Shown piece by piece: positions 46,448 to 59,400 of a stretch of DNA of 64,000 nucleotides. The DNA comes from Saksenaea vasiformis B4078 (Eukaryota > Mucoromycota > Mucoromycetes > Mucorales > Saksenaeaceae), in assembly GCA_000697055.1 (NCBI GenBank), contig JNDT01001930.1, forward strand, positions 62,001-126,000, in the 5' to 3' direction. Under the pieces are notes generated by a model, which was given only the letters and a program-made list of their open reading frames with translations, did no database searches and was not told where the DNA came from. Within the stretch, counting starts at the first letter, position 1, and each line of letters starts with the position of its first letter. A program made the position numbers and the translations under genes.

Positions 46448-47504
46448 TCAATCCATTTCATTGCCAATACGCTGCATAACAGCAGATAAATAGTCATCCT
46501 CCACATAATCAATATTGCTCTCCAGAATAAGACCCTATGTATGTGTATGTGTTAATTAGTTAGCGGAATCTTCCCCTTGAAGAATAAAAGTGAGTGATAC
46601 TTTACAATCAACACGTTACGAGCTATCTCCAGTCGATCCTTCATTTCATGCATACTAAATTTAGCGGAGAATTAGAAAATCAAGGTAATTTTTTTTGCCT
46701 GCGTGTTTTTCATTCTACTTGCCGTTCTGCCCATCTTTCCGGGTCTTGTGAAGAAGAAGCCATGCTAATAGCGCTTGCCCTGTCATCTATTTCATTCTCT
46801 TGCAGTTGTTGTAAAGTTTGCGTCAATTGTTGGTTTTCCATATGCGTTTCTGGACAATCAAAATATAGGATCAATCAATGACCTAGAAAAACATTGGGCG
46901 TCGTGCTCACCTGTGATCTGTCTTTGTATGTTTGCAAGTTTTATTTTAATCTTTTGCAACTGATTTAGTAATTGCATAAATTCGGTAACCAATGCATCTC
47001 TTTCGTTAATGGCGTCTTCGACCTGTTGACTATACAAAAAAAAAAAAAAAGGATACGTCAGTTGCCTCTTTTACAGAAAAAGAAAGGCTACCTTCGCTGT
47101 AATTGATTATAATCTGCATCCACTGGATAGAGTGCTGTACGCGAATAGTGTGCAGCATCGAGATTTCGTGTCATGCAGTCTTTGCTTAGATTGAACTGCA
47201 CCATGACATCCAGTTGATTCCGCAGACCATCGATGCGTTCTTTGAAACGAAGTAGATCTTTCTCTGTGGGTGTATCGGGAATAGACTGATCAAAAGAAGG
47301 TGGCTCAAGCTGCTGCTCGTAATGTTGAATTTGACGTTTGAGCCAGTCAATTTCACGTTGTGAATCAAGTACTTGACATTCCTTTTTACTCAATGAAGGT
47401 GGCATGAGGAAGACCAATAAGCAAATCTGAAGTAAACTGGCGTCGGACAAGTGGATAATGAAGTCACGATTGCTCATCAATGGTAGTAACCTGCCACCAT
47501 TCAT
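46448..47504 (-). CDS. Kinetochore protein CENP-H (Fta3/Mcm16 family)
   Basis: This is an inner-kinetochore CCAN subunit that works with CENP-K and CENP-I at centromeres. My model has five exons: 47504-47092, 47029-46911, 46849-46723, 46654-46606 and 46534-46448. It encodes 264 residues, against 247 in human. It is coiled-coil for most of its length (EIDWLKRQIQHYEQQLE, KIKLANIQRQI). The C-terminal signature is MHEMKDRLEIARNVLIGLIL followed by ESNIDYVEDD, matching the family pattern of an R-N-V-x2-x-L-I-L-E-S-G-x-D/N core. Intron 3 starts with GCAAGT, a GC-AG intron required for the frame. The true start is uncertain; Met 47504 or the Met twelve codons later are both possible. Confidence 0.75.
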
Positions 47505-48734
47505 GCACTTGCGCAACTGAATTAACCGAGCACTGCTTCCTGAAAACCTTATATCATGTCATGGGAAAATAAGCGCAACGAAAAAAGTCCTCCTCCTTTA
47601 TGCTGATAAATTTAATACGGTATTTGGTCTTTATTTTTGGACAAGTCGTCCACCCGATAAGAGGTGATTATTCGCTATTAACAAAGGACCACAGCAGAAT
47701 TGCAAACGGCGTTTTGTGCTTCGCGTTTTGTCGTCATGTTTCCGCGGATGGCTGAAGGATACACGGCATAATACAAATCCAGGAACCATGATGTGTGACA
47801 GTCGTCTTTTACTGTCGACTGTCACTTTTCCTTTCGCTATCATCAATGGTTTCAAAGCGGTATACACAGGTATGCTCTTATATCGACTGCAGCTGAAGAA
47901 GGTACGCATACATGACGTGCTGTCTTGTGACTCAGCTAGGATTTCCAAGGAAAAAGGCACAAAGATCTACATGCTTTGCGGTCATGTGGGTTGCTCAGAA
48001 TAATATCTTATATGAGTACTGAAAGATGCCTCGGCTTCTGACTCAGATCACAGTTGATGCACGGAACGTCGCAATCATAGGACGGTAATTTGTTAGTAGA
48101 AATAGCAAGCGCTATTCTTGATAAAACGTTAAAAGGATAAGGAATTCTTGGCACCACGGGAAACAGACAGGATGGAACGACGTCAATGGAAGAAAAGCAA
48201 CCGTCAGCGGCGATCAACGGAAAGGATAGGGTAACCAGCAAACCATGCGATTGTATGAGCTTATTTGTACGGATCACCTGGCTACGTTTCAGGATCAAAT
48301 CCTTTTGGGGTAAGCTCGCTCTCTCTCTCAAAGGTGAAATGTCTGCGCTCTAGCAATTCATCTTACCCTACGGAAAGCATTTCGTGGAGAGCGCAGTAAA
48401 TCCATGGCATTAGCTTGACAGTAACACCATCTTTCGAGGGAACGAAACTAAGAAATACCAAGCTAATGTTACAAAACGGGCTCAGCAGCGCGTCGATTAT
48501 ATATTTGTATATTCTTGGCTTCGAAGAACAGATGATGATGACCGGAAATGTCTAAAACGTACTTGCCAAGGCCGAGTTGTCAGGATGAACGATGTCAACT
48601 CCGTTATCCAAAGTTTCGATCCCGGAGATGTGCCAAGCCTTGACCAAACCATTAAAATTTTGTGCGTGTTCAAAACTTCCGCTTTGTGTTACACCCTCCT
48701 CCTCTTCTTCTTCTTCTTCTTTCTTCTCTCAGAC
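47505..48734. other. Intergenic with an endonuclease-like fragment
   Basis: This lies between the divergent CENP-H and proline-rich genes. Besides the promoters it holds the fragment listed at 48255-48660. Open stretches at 47631-47960 and 48008-48331 (minus) carry no motif that I know. Confidence 0.4.
48255..48660 (+). pseudogene. Fragment resembling a LINE-type endonuclease (EEP fold)
   Basis: A first piece (LICTDHLATFQDQILL, ending at a GTAAGC donor at about 48310) and a second (about 48413-48655, with AQQRVDYIFVYSWLRR) can be joined through an intron ending TTGACAG. The R-V-D-Y-I-F-V motif is the well-known C-terminal part of the endonuclease/exonuclease/phosphatase fold in non-LTR retrotransposons and related proteins. 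The N-terminal catalytic motifs are not visible, so this is at best a remnant. The second piece overlaps the likely promoter of the next gene. Confidence 0.3.
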
Positions 48735-51422
48735 ATGGGCCATTTTTTTGGAAAAAGCAATAAAGAACAAAAATCTGTTAAACTTCAAAGAAAATTACAG
48801 TTGGAAGAAGATAAACGATGGAAAGCTGAATTGGAACGTCGAAAAGAACAGGAGCTTAGGGACGAAGCCCTTGCTAAGGAATTGCAAGCACAGCTGGAAG
48901 CAGAAGAACAGACACCATCCACACCAGCATTACCATCGCCCCCATCGACCACAGTAACTTCACCACCACCACCATCAGTACCGTCACCGCCGACAAGTAC
49001 TACCGTTCCTTCCGTCTTTGAATCCTCGCATACTCCTCCACCTTTACCAGCCAAACCTGTTGCCTATCATTCAAGTAAAGAAACAATAGACCCATGGGTT
49101 TCCCCTGTCCCCCAACTATTCGTCATGAGTTAAATGATTTTCTTTAGACTATTCTTCTGCAAGTTTCAGTAGCGCAGAATCTTCTTACCGATCGCCTGTA
49201 CCTTCTGCTCCTCCCGCACCTACGCCAGTAACGAGAGCAGTGCCTCCTCCACCTTACACCCCTTCGGCTCCCTCAGTTCCCTCAGCTCCTCCAGCTCCAC
49301 AACAGCAGACGCCCCGTTTGCCACCAAGGGACCAGACCGCCACCGAACTATCACGACCTTCCATAACAAATCATTCACCACCATTACACACCACGCCACA
49401 ACCACAGCATCATCATCAAACCGCAGATCTAGCAAGGCCGCGAAGGCTGTCGCATTTACCGTCTGAACTAAGTTCAATGCCGGTATCTACACAGCCTCAT
49501 ACTACTACTACTACTACTACACCACACAGTGCTTCCACCCTGCCTACACGACCGCGAAGGCAATCGTATGTACCACCACCTCCTCCACAAGGATCCAGTT
49601 CCACACCCATCTCTACACCAGCACTACATCACAACTCTTGCCCTGTGAATAATAATAACAACAATCATGTTCATCAACATGCTGCAACCTATCATGCACC
49701 ACCATCGTCCTCGTCCTCGTCCTCTTCTTCTTCATTCTCACAGCCTCCTTCACGAAATGATCCGGTAAGGATGATCATTCCGCAAAATACACCCATGCAT
49801 TCGTCGTATCCACCCGTGGCTACGCCTTCTATACCCTCTGCGTCAACGCCGCATTTACCAATCATGACGATGCCACAGCCATCCGTGGTATACAAGTCCC
49901 GTCCCATTGTGGAATCACCTTCATCGTCTGCACCATTGCCTCTACCTGAACGTCGACCCAATGTTGATTTGAACCGCCGCATTAGCAAAGTGGCATCCAA
50001 TACGGCATACACAAACAGTCGACAGACCCAAAAACCAGACGAGGATACGTCGAAGAATGAGGCAGTGACGACTGTATATAACAAAAAGAACAGCAATAGC
50101 AGTGATTCCGATAATGAAGAAAGCATCACTTTTGAAAGGAGGGGGAGGAATGAAACCATGGTCAAATCCCAAAAATCAGTAACAGTGATGAATAACTCTC
50201 GCCCCCAGTGTAAAGAAGCCGATGGTGATGAAGGCGAGGAGGAAGAGGAAGAGGAGGATGCTGGCGATCCTTTTGCAGATAGTTTTGCTGTCGAAGCATC
50301 TGATGCAGAAAACGAAGACGAAAAGGAGGAGGAGGAGGAGGAGAAGAAGAAACCCGCGCAGCCGGCTCTTCATCACAAACCAGCCTCACAAAACAAAAGC
50401 ACGACATGGATCGATGACCCGACCTCATTACTTGCACTAAAATCACCCATGGCAAACAATAGCGTACTGAGTGGATCCTCTGTTGCCCGAGATGAAAAGA
50501 CACAAGAATCAGAGGAAACGACACGAAGGCATACGATCGCGATCGCATCACCACATAATCGATCACAATCCATGGGAGCCTTTTCTACTACTACTACTAC
50601 TACTACAACACCACAGCCGGCGGCACCCCAGGTGGTGGCCACTTCCTATGATGATGCTACACTTTACTCTCAACCCGTGTATCCAACCAGCGTTTTACGC
50701 GCTGGGGCTCCACCTACGTTGGATCAAACACCTCGCATTAGCAATGCCACTGAAGGTTTGGATTAAAGTCAACTGAAATTGCATGCATGCATCGTAATAA
50801 CCTGAATTTGTTGTTACGGTATTAGTGCCCGCCAATGAGTATGGATACTACAAAGCGGACGGCACGACAGAAGACACGGAGCAACAGACAATTATCAACA
50901 AAGCATTGCCAACTCTCCCAAAAAGTAAGTGATTTGACTTTTCTTTTTCTTTTTTTTTTCCATTGTCATATTAACAAGCCTAAATAAATAATATAGCCGA
51001 TCCAAATCACCGACATATTACTGTGCCTAGCATTAATGAAGGTCAGCGCGTTTGGATTCGCGTTCATCCGACGGATACCGGAAAATCACTAGCAGAAAGA
51101 ATTCATATTGTGGCTACCTATAAAACACGAAAGATTCTGAAAGTACAAACAGCAACAGGACGTGTTGTTCCCCTCGATGAGACTCCTGTTTTTACCGACT
51201 GGAGTGAAGTTAGCCGGCTAAAGGATGGTGAGCCATGGCGTGTGGAATGGGGAGTAATGGACAACCATCTGATCGATGTGCTTGGAGGAGGTAAAAAAGA
51301 AACAAAGAACAACACCCCTGTCCTGAGTTACAGTAACTAACCACTACTATCTTTCTTTTCTTTTTTTGTAAACAGTGATGTCGCATTTCGTCAAAAATCC
51401 AGTACGAGTTTCCCAGAAATAG
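48735..51422 (+). CDS. Large proline/serine-rich protein with conserved C-terminal domain
   Basis: My model has five exons: 48735-49074, 49148-50755, 50826-50924, 50997-51290 and 51376-51422, encoding 795 residues. It starts MGHFFGKSNKEQK; a Gly at position 2 followed by basic residues would suit N-myristoylation, but this is only a hint. Residues 15-60 form a charged Glu/Lys/Arg coiled coil. About residues 65-450 are Pro/Ser/Thr-rich with many PPPP and SH3-ligand-like motifs. Acidic Glu runs follow. The last about 140 residues look folded (INEGQRVWIRVHPTD, HIVATYKTRKILKVQTATG, PWRVEWGVMDNHL). I do not recognise that domain. A cortical or endocytic scaffold role would fit the layout but is inference. 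Confidence 0.75.
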
Positions 51423-52147
51423 ATATATCGCACACCTACGTATAAATCAGACATTGTATAACCAGAAAGTCCCCCCAAGCCTATATAAAAATACATCAGC
51501 ATCTCAACTTTTTTGTTGTCCTTCTTTCTCTCTTTCTTCCTACAATTGAGTGTATCAGATTTCGCCATGCATAACCAATTTTCTATAAACATAGGCAATA
51601 TAACGTCGTGGGGTGACTATGCCAATCCTGAACTCATGGCTGTTTGACCAAGATATCTATATACTCGCACTAACATAGGCACATGTGGTATGGTAATGGA
51701 AAAGAAGCTGAGCGCGTCTTTTAACAAGTGTAAGAACGCTGTCGTAGAATATGACGATGAGAAACCCTTCCATTGTGCTAGAACAAACAGTTCATATTGA
51801 TCGGGCTGCTTCAGAATTTGATGGAATTGCGACCTCAGAAAACGATCTCAGTGGCGATACTGGATTTTCCAGCCATCTACCGAAACTGGAACACGAGGGA
51901 CTTTCTCTTTTTCTCTTTTCTTGACTTCAAAGATTCATAGAGTGACTTGACGCTGCATTCTGGACTTTCATCATCATTTGTTAAACTGCGTATAAAAACA
52001 AATGGCCTAGGAATCTAATATATTAATATTTCTTCTGTCTTTTGGATGTGAAGGTGAAAAATGGTGGGAAGGTGATGGTGGTGTCTCGGGACGACAAGAA
52101 GGAGAAATTGGGATCATCGTCGTGCGTCTCTCGCTGGTAACTCCTCA
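51423..52147. other. Intergenic, no gene seen
   Basis: This is the 3' flank of the proline-rich gene, then AT-rich sequence without lasting frames or repeats that I can recognise. Confidence 0.5.
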
Positions 52148-52800
52148 CTACCTAATCGTCTCCCGGACGACAGCCTGCAATACACATTGTGAACAAACTG
52201 CAGAGATATTTATGCGCACGAGCCGGTGTGCTAACCTTCGTTTTAAGTGTCAGCTTCATCATCGAAAAAAGCTGCGCGGGAATAAGCTCCGGGTTCCTCG
52301 GGATCTCATACTCGTCAGTGTGGAGAAGCCGGCAGACATAACCACCAGGGCAATCCAGCACCGACACTTGCATGCGAGTGCCTAAAAGACAGGGGAGTAA
52401 GCAACTTGTTTGGAAGGTTAGATACAGAACGATAGTCTATTACTGTTTCGATTCGGGGAAAGGACCCTCAGAACGCGAGCGAGCGAGATCGCATCCTTTC
52501 CCTTACGCAGTGCCTGCAGTATATGTCTTTGTATATTTTCGGCACATACAGTTGGCGCTCAACGATCTTTTTCTTTTCTGCACTCACCTATGACGTACTC
52601 CAGACTGTTCTTCATGACCAGTATGTCGGGCTCGACGGATCGCTGTTGTTCCTCAGGTCCGACGCCGCTTACCGACCTCTGGGTGTTGACTCTGACCAGT
52701 GTCGAAGCACAGGTTCGGTTACCTTTAGATCGCAAACTTGTGAGCACGAAATATACAGTGATCTCCCGATAGCTCCAACCCGAGGGGTGGGCCGAAGGTT
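52148..52800 (-). pseudogene. 5'-truncated member of a lineage-expanded, possibly nuclease-like family
   Basis: Three spliced pieces fit together: about 52800-52588, 52381-52236 and 52174-52148. The reading contains WSYREITVYFVLTSLRSKG, SVEPDILVMKNSLEYVIG, then across the intron MQVSVLDCPGGYVCRLLHTD and YEIPRNPELIPAQLF. The pattern of an E-P-D / E-Y-V-I-G core followed by a M-D-x-P-x-G-Y-V-x-R strand recalls a protein family present in many copies in Mucorales genomes, and the acidic core resembles PD-(D/E)XK nucleases without a clear catalytic Lys. An in-frame stop precedes the first piece and no start is visible, so the copy is probably truncated. Family assignment is from memory. Confidence 0.4.
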
Positions 52801-55800
52801 GAGATTACTGAGAGCTGAAGATAAGTGAGCTCGACTCTATACGCTCCATGTATTTGCGTAGGCCAGCAATTATAGCAGCGTGCATAGAAGTTGCATCATC
52901 GTGATCAAAAAATGGTCGCAAAGTCTATGACGTTATAAACCGAGAAAAATGAGTGGATTGTGACGAACTTGTGAGACTAGGTAATCTCAAGCTTTAAGAG
53001 TCTCTAGCGATACTTTAGCTCAGTTGCTCCTTTAAAAACCTATTGTTTTGTTTTTAGTGTAGTTTGAACTACTTCTCTACAGTTGGACTTCCTGGGGCTC
53101 CGTCTTATTCAGCTTTATCTTTCAGATAAGGCGACGGCTCTATATTTGCGCTATCGCCCAAAAGAAGTTCGTTGCAGCAATCATCATTGAGCAAAATTCG
53201 ACCAATGAGTGGCAGATGCAGCTGCTGACCTCCAATTTAGCCAGATTATTCGCTTTGCCCTGATGCGTTGCAAAGGGTCAGGGCATCGCATGGGGTGGGA
53301 CTCTCATTCCCGACAAGTATTGTCTGTAGGTCGGGAAATTCCATTCTATGAACATATTGTCTGGGCAAGTGACCTAGCGAGAAAGTAGAAGCGTATTTCA
53401 TTACTTCTTTCCATGGTCTCATCGCACTGCTAGTTCACGGCCAGAATCGCCAAAATAGTACTCAATAAGTTTCTGGAGCTGTTCCGTCGTAATATTGCAT
53501 CCAATAATTATGAATCAAGGGCAGATCACCCTGACAGTGAATGTCATCTCATCTTCTAATTAAGCACAACTATATGTTCACACATCGTTCCCGCCAATAA
53601 ACCGGATTGTAGTCTCGTTGCACCTGCATTTCCTGTTGTATGTCTAGACGAATATCATACATGGCATAACCTTCTACTCTTGCCGAAGTTAATGGCACTT
53701 ATGTGGAGTTTTTACGACAGTATGCAGGCCATCAAACTTCCGAAACAACTGATGCGTACTCATCCACATACTTTAAGACAGTCTTCTTATGCCTTGCTAA
53801 TGATACGCGGACAGTCATTCTTTAGCGTGCTATATATGCCTTTTCTGTGTAATACAGGTGTAGATTCCCAGCTTCTTTACAGGGATGGCGCATCCAGAAG
53901 GTTGTCGATCTTCAGTTAAAAGAAACAACCCCCCCCCTCTTGTCTTTGTCTTAGTAGATCATGTACCCTTGCTTAGCGGTAGATTGTATCACGCGGATCT
54001 CTGCATGCTTTGGTTCATCGGTTGCAAATAACGATGTCATTATCGCTCTCACAAGGTATATCTCAGAGATACTGTGTTACGAGCTCATGGCTCCAAAAGC
54101 GTACGTCTCCTCATTCATAGAATAATCCACGTGTACTGCCCTGCCTTGTTCATCGATGATGTCGGGTTACTAATATTATAGAGTAGTCGACGATTCATTT
54201 TGAAACGTATGTTGAGTGGAGGAAACAATAAGAGCAAGTAAAACAAAATTTGGGGATGTTGTTGTACTTTATATATCCCTCAGTATGCGACAAAAATTTC
54301 TGTTTATAGTATCTGATGCATAAGCGCATGACGTCTGCCTCTAGGAAATGCAAATTTGAATTTAGATGAAATGCGATACGAACTCCCCTAGAGCGACATA
54401 GATGCAGCCGGAACAAAACCTGATGAGGAGTTTCAAAGAAATTGCTAGCCGAAAAGGAAAAATAATGTATCCGCAATGGGAAAGCGACAAGATCATGTGA
54501 AATGACTAAGAATCGGATTGCACTGCGGAACCCGCACGTCCACATGGTGTGGACTTCCCGATTCATGTTCCGAAATCCAAGTACTGGTACCAAAAAAAAA
54601 AAAAAAAGGTGTTCTGTTAATGATGCAGTCAATAAATAGAGTTCTCTGTAGAACAAGGAGATATCATATTCGGAACGTTCAACTAAAGGTTATCCTAAGC
54701 ATCTCACTAAACTAAAAGCAGGAAATCTATCGTTTCAGCAACCATTATACTAGATACACAAGCACAAGTCATATATATAAAAAAAAGTCGGATTGGGTCG
54801 TTAAGAATGGTTGCACATATAGAAACTTAGATCTCGCTTGGCGTTTGCATGAGCATGGCACAAGTTCTGATCCCGCGTCACATTATTTCGCCACCGCCAA
54901 TGATTATTTGCTAAAGGATAGCCTCTTGATCTTCTTGGCACCATAATGCCTTTTAGCCTTTAGGTAATTTTAATAAATTAGGTGATAGTTAGGTCAAACA
55001 CGTTTATTGATCAGCAGTTCCTGCTCACGATTGCTTCGTTACGGACATTCCAATGATAGGGTTACCCAGGTAATGGATTCCATTTCGAGGCTGTGCAATT
55101 TCGAGGCTGTGCTCCCTGATAAAAGACGCGCAACAAGAGGCGAAGAAAAAGGAAACTACGCATTCCTATGATTTGGGTCCGATTTTTACAGTTATTCGCT
55201 TTTTTAAAAGAATGTGGAGCATTTAACTCTTTCTTTCTTTCGACTTAAAACAAGGGAGAATCACGTGTGTAGTGACCCACTCATTATTGTTCATTTCGAC
55301 GTGGCGTAGAAGAGCTGTACAAGGACTTAAAGACGTAAACGATTGTAGGACATCAAAAAAAAAAGAACAAAAGAAAGGACGCAGCTTTAATTTCTATACC
55401 CGCACCGAAGAGATGGGGACCAGCACCATAGTTTTTTTGTGTAAATGCAAGGTAAAGGACCACGTGGTTACTACCTCTCGCTTTTGATATGGTTTAACGG
55501 GATGTTTCTTTAAGAGGGATTATAGAGAATGGTTCGATCGAATGCTACACATTAACAAGTGGGACAATAAAAACAATAATTCATAGGATCAGGTTGTGGA
55601 TTTATACATAGTTTTTTGGATAGATGGGGTCGCACCAAAATAGATTCAGGAGCATTAACCTGAGATAACAAGAGAAGATCAACGGTTTTGGAATACAGCT
55701 GTTGTCATGATCTCAAGACTGTCAGTATACAAAAGGAAGGAAAAAAAAAAGGATCTGCCTATTTATTTCTTTTTTGTAATATTATCCTGATTTATCCGAC

Positions 55801-56475
55801 GCTTCCAAGTTTGACGGTATCTCCGGGGGCCAGTCAAGAAGACCAGGAGAAAATCTAATTTTGGGAGACCATTTTCTCGAGCAAGCGACGTCTTTAAGTG
55901 ATACAAGGGTGGCACCAGCCATTCCTCCTGTATGTGATTGTCTCTTATCATTCACTGCAGGTTTGGGAAACTGCAGCGCTCTAAAGCTCATCGTAAGAAT
56001 CCATGCAAACAATCAGAGAAAAAGCCATTGAACCTGAACTACCATTTCTGTTTCTGTCTGCGTAAGAAAAAAAGAAGAAAGCATCTTGTACATAGAATCG
56101 CGACTCCGCACTGCGTGGTGTGCCTTTCGGGATGCGCAGCACCGGTGTGTGCTACACCCGGGGCGGGGGAAGGATATAATAAAAAAGAACAGGCACACAA
56201 ACACCTTAAACGCTGAGATACTGAGTTCCTTTACTTTTTTTTGTTTCCTCTTTTAACAGTGTATGCCATAGCAACCTACAGTAACAAGGTTCCCTCTATT
56301 ACGTTCCTTTTCCTTACCATTGTTACCCGTTGTTATAACCACCACCCCTTAAGCTTTAAACACCCACAGCCTTGCGCATTGCACGCTTTTACGCAGAAAA
56401 GAAAAAGAATTCCACACTCGTTCCATTCTTCTTTATCTTATTTTTTTTCTCACTGTATAATACCATTCGTTCAAC
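52801..56475. other. Long gene-poor interval
   Basis: I find no supportable gene. Short frames on both strands (for example 54195-54656 minus and 53680-53919 plus) lack motifs or splice chains. A-runs lie at 54592-54608 and 55740-55751. The last few hundred bases, T-rich at 56220-56250 and about 56437-56450, are the promoter and leader of the RhoGEF. Confidence 0.45.
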
Positions 56476-59400
56476 ATGCTCTCTGATTCTCTTTCATCAA
56501 CGACATTCTCGTCAGCCAATTCTACAGCCCTACCTCCGTCCCCGTTCTCGTTTGAACTATCCAAGAATTCCCTTGGTAGCACGTTATCCGAGCTCATTGA
56601 GGCTGAACGTTCCTATTTGGAGACCCTGAAAATCATTGACGTTGTATGTATGCGAGAAATATAGCCATTGAAGCAGATAAAGTAACTGTTTGACAGCAAA
56701 TATCGTCAATCTGGACGAAGCAGTCGCCGTCTATTGCCCCTGATTTCTCCGAATTGCTGCAATGTGTTCATGAAATCTTGACGCTTAGTCGTCGTTTCGA
56801 AGTGGTAAATGGATTCTTCATATTACGCTGAAGTATATTGACATTTGACAGCAATTGGCGCAAATTGCTTCTCAACCCCATGCAACGGGCAAACTGGGTG
56901 CCATATTGACGGAATGGGTAAGTTGGCAACCTGGGGAAAATTAGCTTTACGCAGTATTTCTAATCTTTTGCATACAGACTAATGAAATGGAAATCCCTTA
57001 TGTCAATTTTTCCAGGGCATTTATCAATGATCTCAGTAAGCGCCAAGATATCTTGGGTCCACTTCAACCATTGCTTCGCGTAGGGTCTATAAAGAAAAAA
57101 AAATGAGAATTTCACGATTTACATGTTACACATGCATAGGAACTCTCCACCCATGTTGGTGCATCAATGACACTTGAATCTTTATTTAGCTCACCTGCTG
57201 AACAACTCAAGCAATATAAGATCCTGTATAACGTAAGTCCGACCCCTAGGCACCATGGTAGATCCAAGGGGTGTATGTGTCGATCGGTCTCTAATTCTTT
57301 TTTGTCGCGCGTAGCGATTATTAGAGGCCGTGGAAAGAGGCCAGACCGATCATGGCCTTTTGTTAAAGGCTACTCAAAAGGTGGAAACGCTCCTTCTCGT
57401 GGTTCAAAAGCATACCAGTCAATCATCTAGCACTTCGCTTTCGTCGTTTGAACTTGATATGGATTCGCTAAGTTTGGGGTCCGCCGCTAAAGATGATTTT
57501 GAGGTGGACTGCTCCCAAGTCGTCGATGTCGTCAGTGGAGCTCCCATGGTAAGCTTTATCGATGATCGAAAATTTTTTTTTATCAGGCGGCTAAATATTT
57601 CCGGATCTCAGCACTATTCACTGCAGCTGGGGCCGAAATCCATTCTACGCGATGATTTCTTGATGCTTCTCGAGAAGGGACGGTCTGTCCGTGTCCACCT
57701 GGTTTTGCGAAGCGATGCTCTTTTAGTTTGCAAAGACAAGGAAAACGTGAGCAAATATCCATTGATGTATCCAGCAATTCCTGTTAAGGACGTTACGGTG
57801 CAAGCCGTCTCGTTAGACCGAGAACTGATCGGAGAGTATATCGTTCAATTCACGCTCCTCAAGAAAAAGAAACTGGTTCTGCGTGCTTTCTCGAAAGAGA
57901 CACGTAACGCTTGGATTGGCGTCGAAAAGGATGCATCCCAAGGAGCCATTTCTGCTGCCAGATCCTTGTCTGCTGTCTTGCAAAAACATATGCCTGCGAA
58001 GACAGACGCCACGAAACCATTGGATAAAACAATGTCAATTCATAAGCAAGATCTCTTCAGTTTTTATTCGGCTAATTCGGGCGATATCTCTCCGATTGAA
58101 AGTTCTTCAGATGAAGATGATGATCATCAAAGTAAAACAGACACAGCGCGAAGAAAGACATGCGTTACTGATAAGTATCTACTAGGATCTTCCTCCGATT
58201 ACGCCACGCCTGTCACTCCGCCACCAAAAGACGCCACGCCTGGTACTAAAAAGGCCCTGCCACAAGTTCCAGTCGTCGTTCAGAAAACACTTCCGCCCAG
58301 TCCGCTACCAAAGGACGACAACGTTCCGCCACCCAAGCGAACGGTGAGCCGATCGCCAGGTGACGGAAACGTCGCTCCTCCTCCTGCTCCTGTAGCAAGC
58401 CCACATCTTGGTCGAACCACGAGTCATGGGCGACCAGCTCCACCCCCCAAAAGTATGAGTGGCTCTGCGATGCCGCAGTTTATTACAAAGCCAGCACCTC
58501 CTCCGCATGGAATCCCCTTTCCTTCTAATTCACCTCAGCCGCGGCACACAACAACGACACCAGCCTCGGAGCGTCAACATTTTTCTTCCTCTTCTTCTTC
58601 CTCTTCTCCCTCCTCTTTCACTGCCGGTAATAACCGACATCTTCACCCAAACCACGCTTCACGGCCAACCACCCCACGATCAAGCCCCACCTCACCATCC
58701 TTCCCTGGTGTCCAAAAACCGCTTCCAAGAACTTCATCCATGAGAAACCGAGAACCCCAATCGAGCCAACGTCCTGCTCCCGCTAGTCGTTCCCAGATGG
58801 GTATGCTCCCTTCCCCGCCGAGTCAGCTCCCTTCCCCGCAACAACAGCAATATATTCAGCAGAATGCAGCGCAACGAAGTCCTTATGCCAACCGACCCCC
58901 CACATTGCAACCTCAACAGCAACAGCAACAACAACCACCTCAACGCCTACCATCACCTCAACCATCGTCTGGTTATCGATCACCTTCGCCTCAGCCAGTA
59001 AGTCCAGGATCTCGCAGTACATCTCAACGTCCAGGACCTTCACCCATGGGAGGTGCGCGCTCACCATCGAACAATGGAAAAGTCCATCATTCACCGACAC
59101 CTAGTTTCGATTCAAGCGCTGTTTCCCTGTCATCCGCTAGTTCTTATGGCAGTGAGCGTACACCTACTCCACGTCCTCATCCAGGCTTTCAAATGTCCCC
59201 TCGTCTCGCACCACTGACACCTGAGGATCTTGGATCGCCGCCGCGAAGTGTAAGTTCTTTGATTTCCGTTCCGTTTATTTGTACTTACCTGAAACGTCAC
59301 ATGCACGCGTATTACAGCCTAATCTGTATGCGGTTAATAACGGACAGGTTAACGCGATTCGCCAGGTGCTGTACGGCGGCCAGTGTGAAGTGTTCCGATG

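Noticed and set aside
50162..50642. Long frames antisense to the proline-rich gene
   Set aside because: They mirror acidic and Thr/Pro-rich low-complexity sequence of the sense gene.
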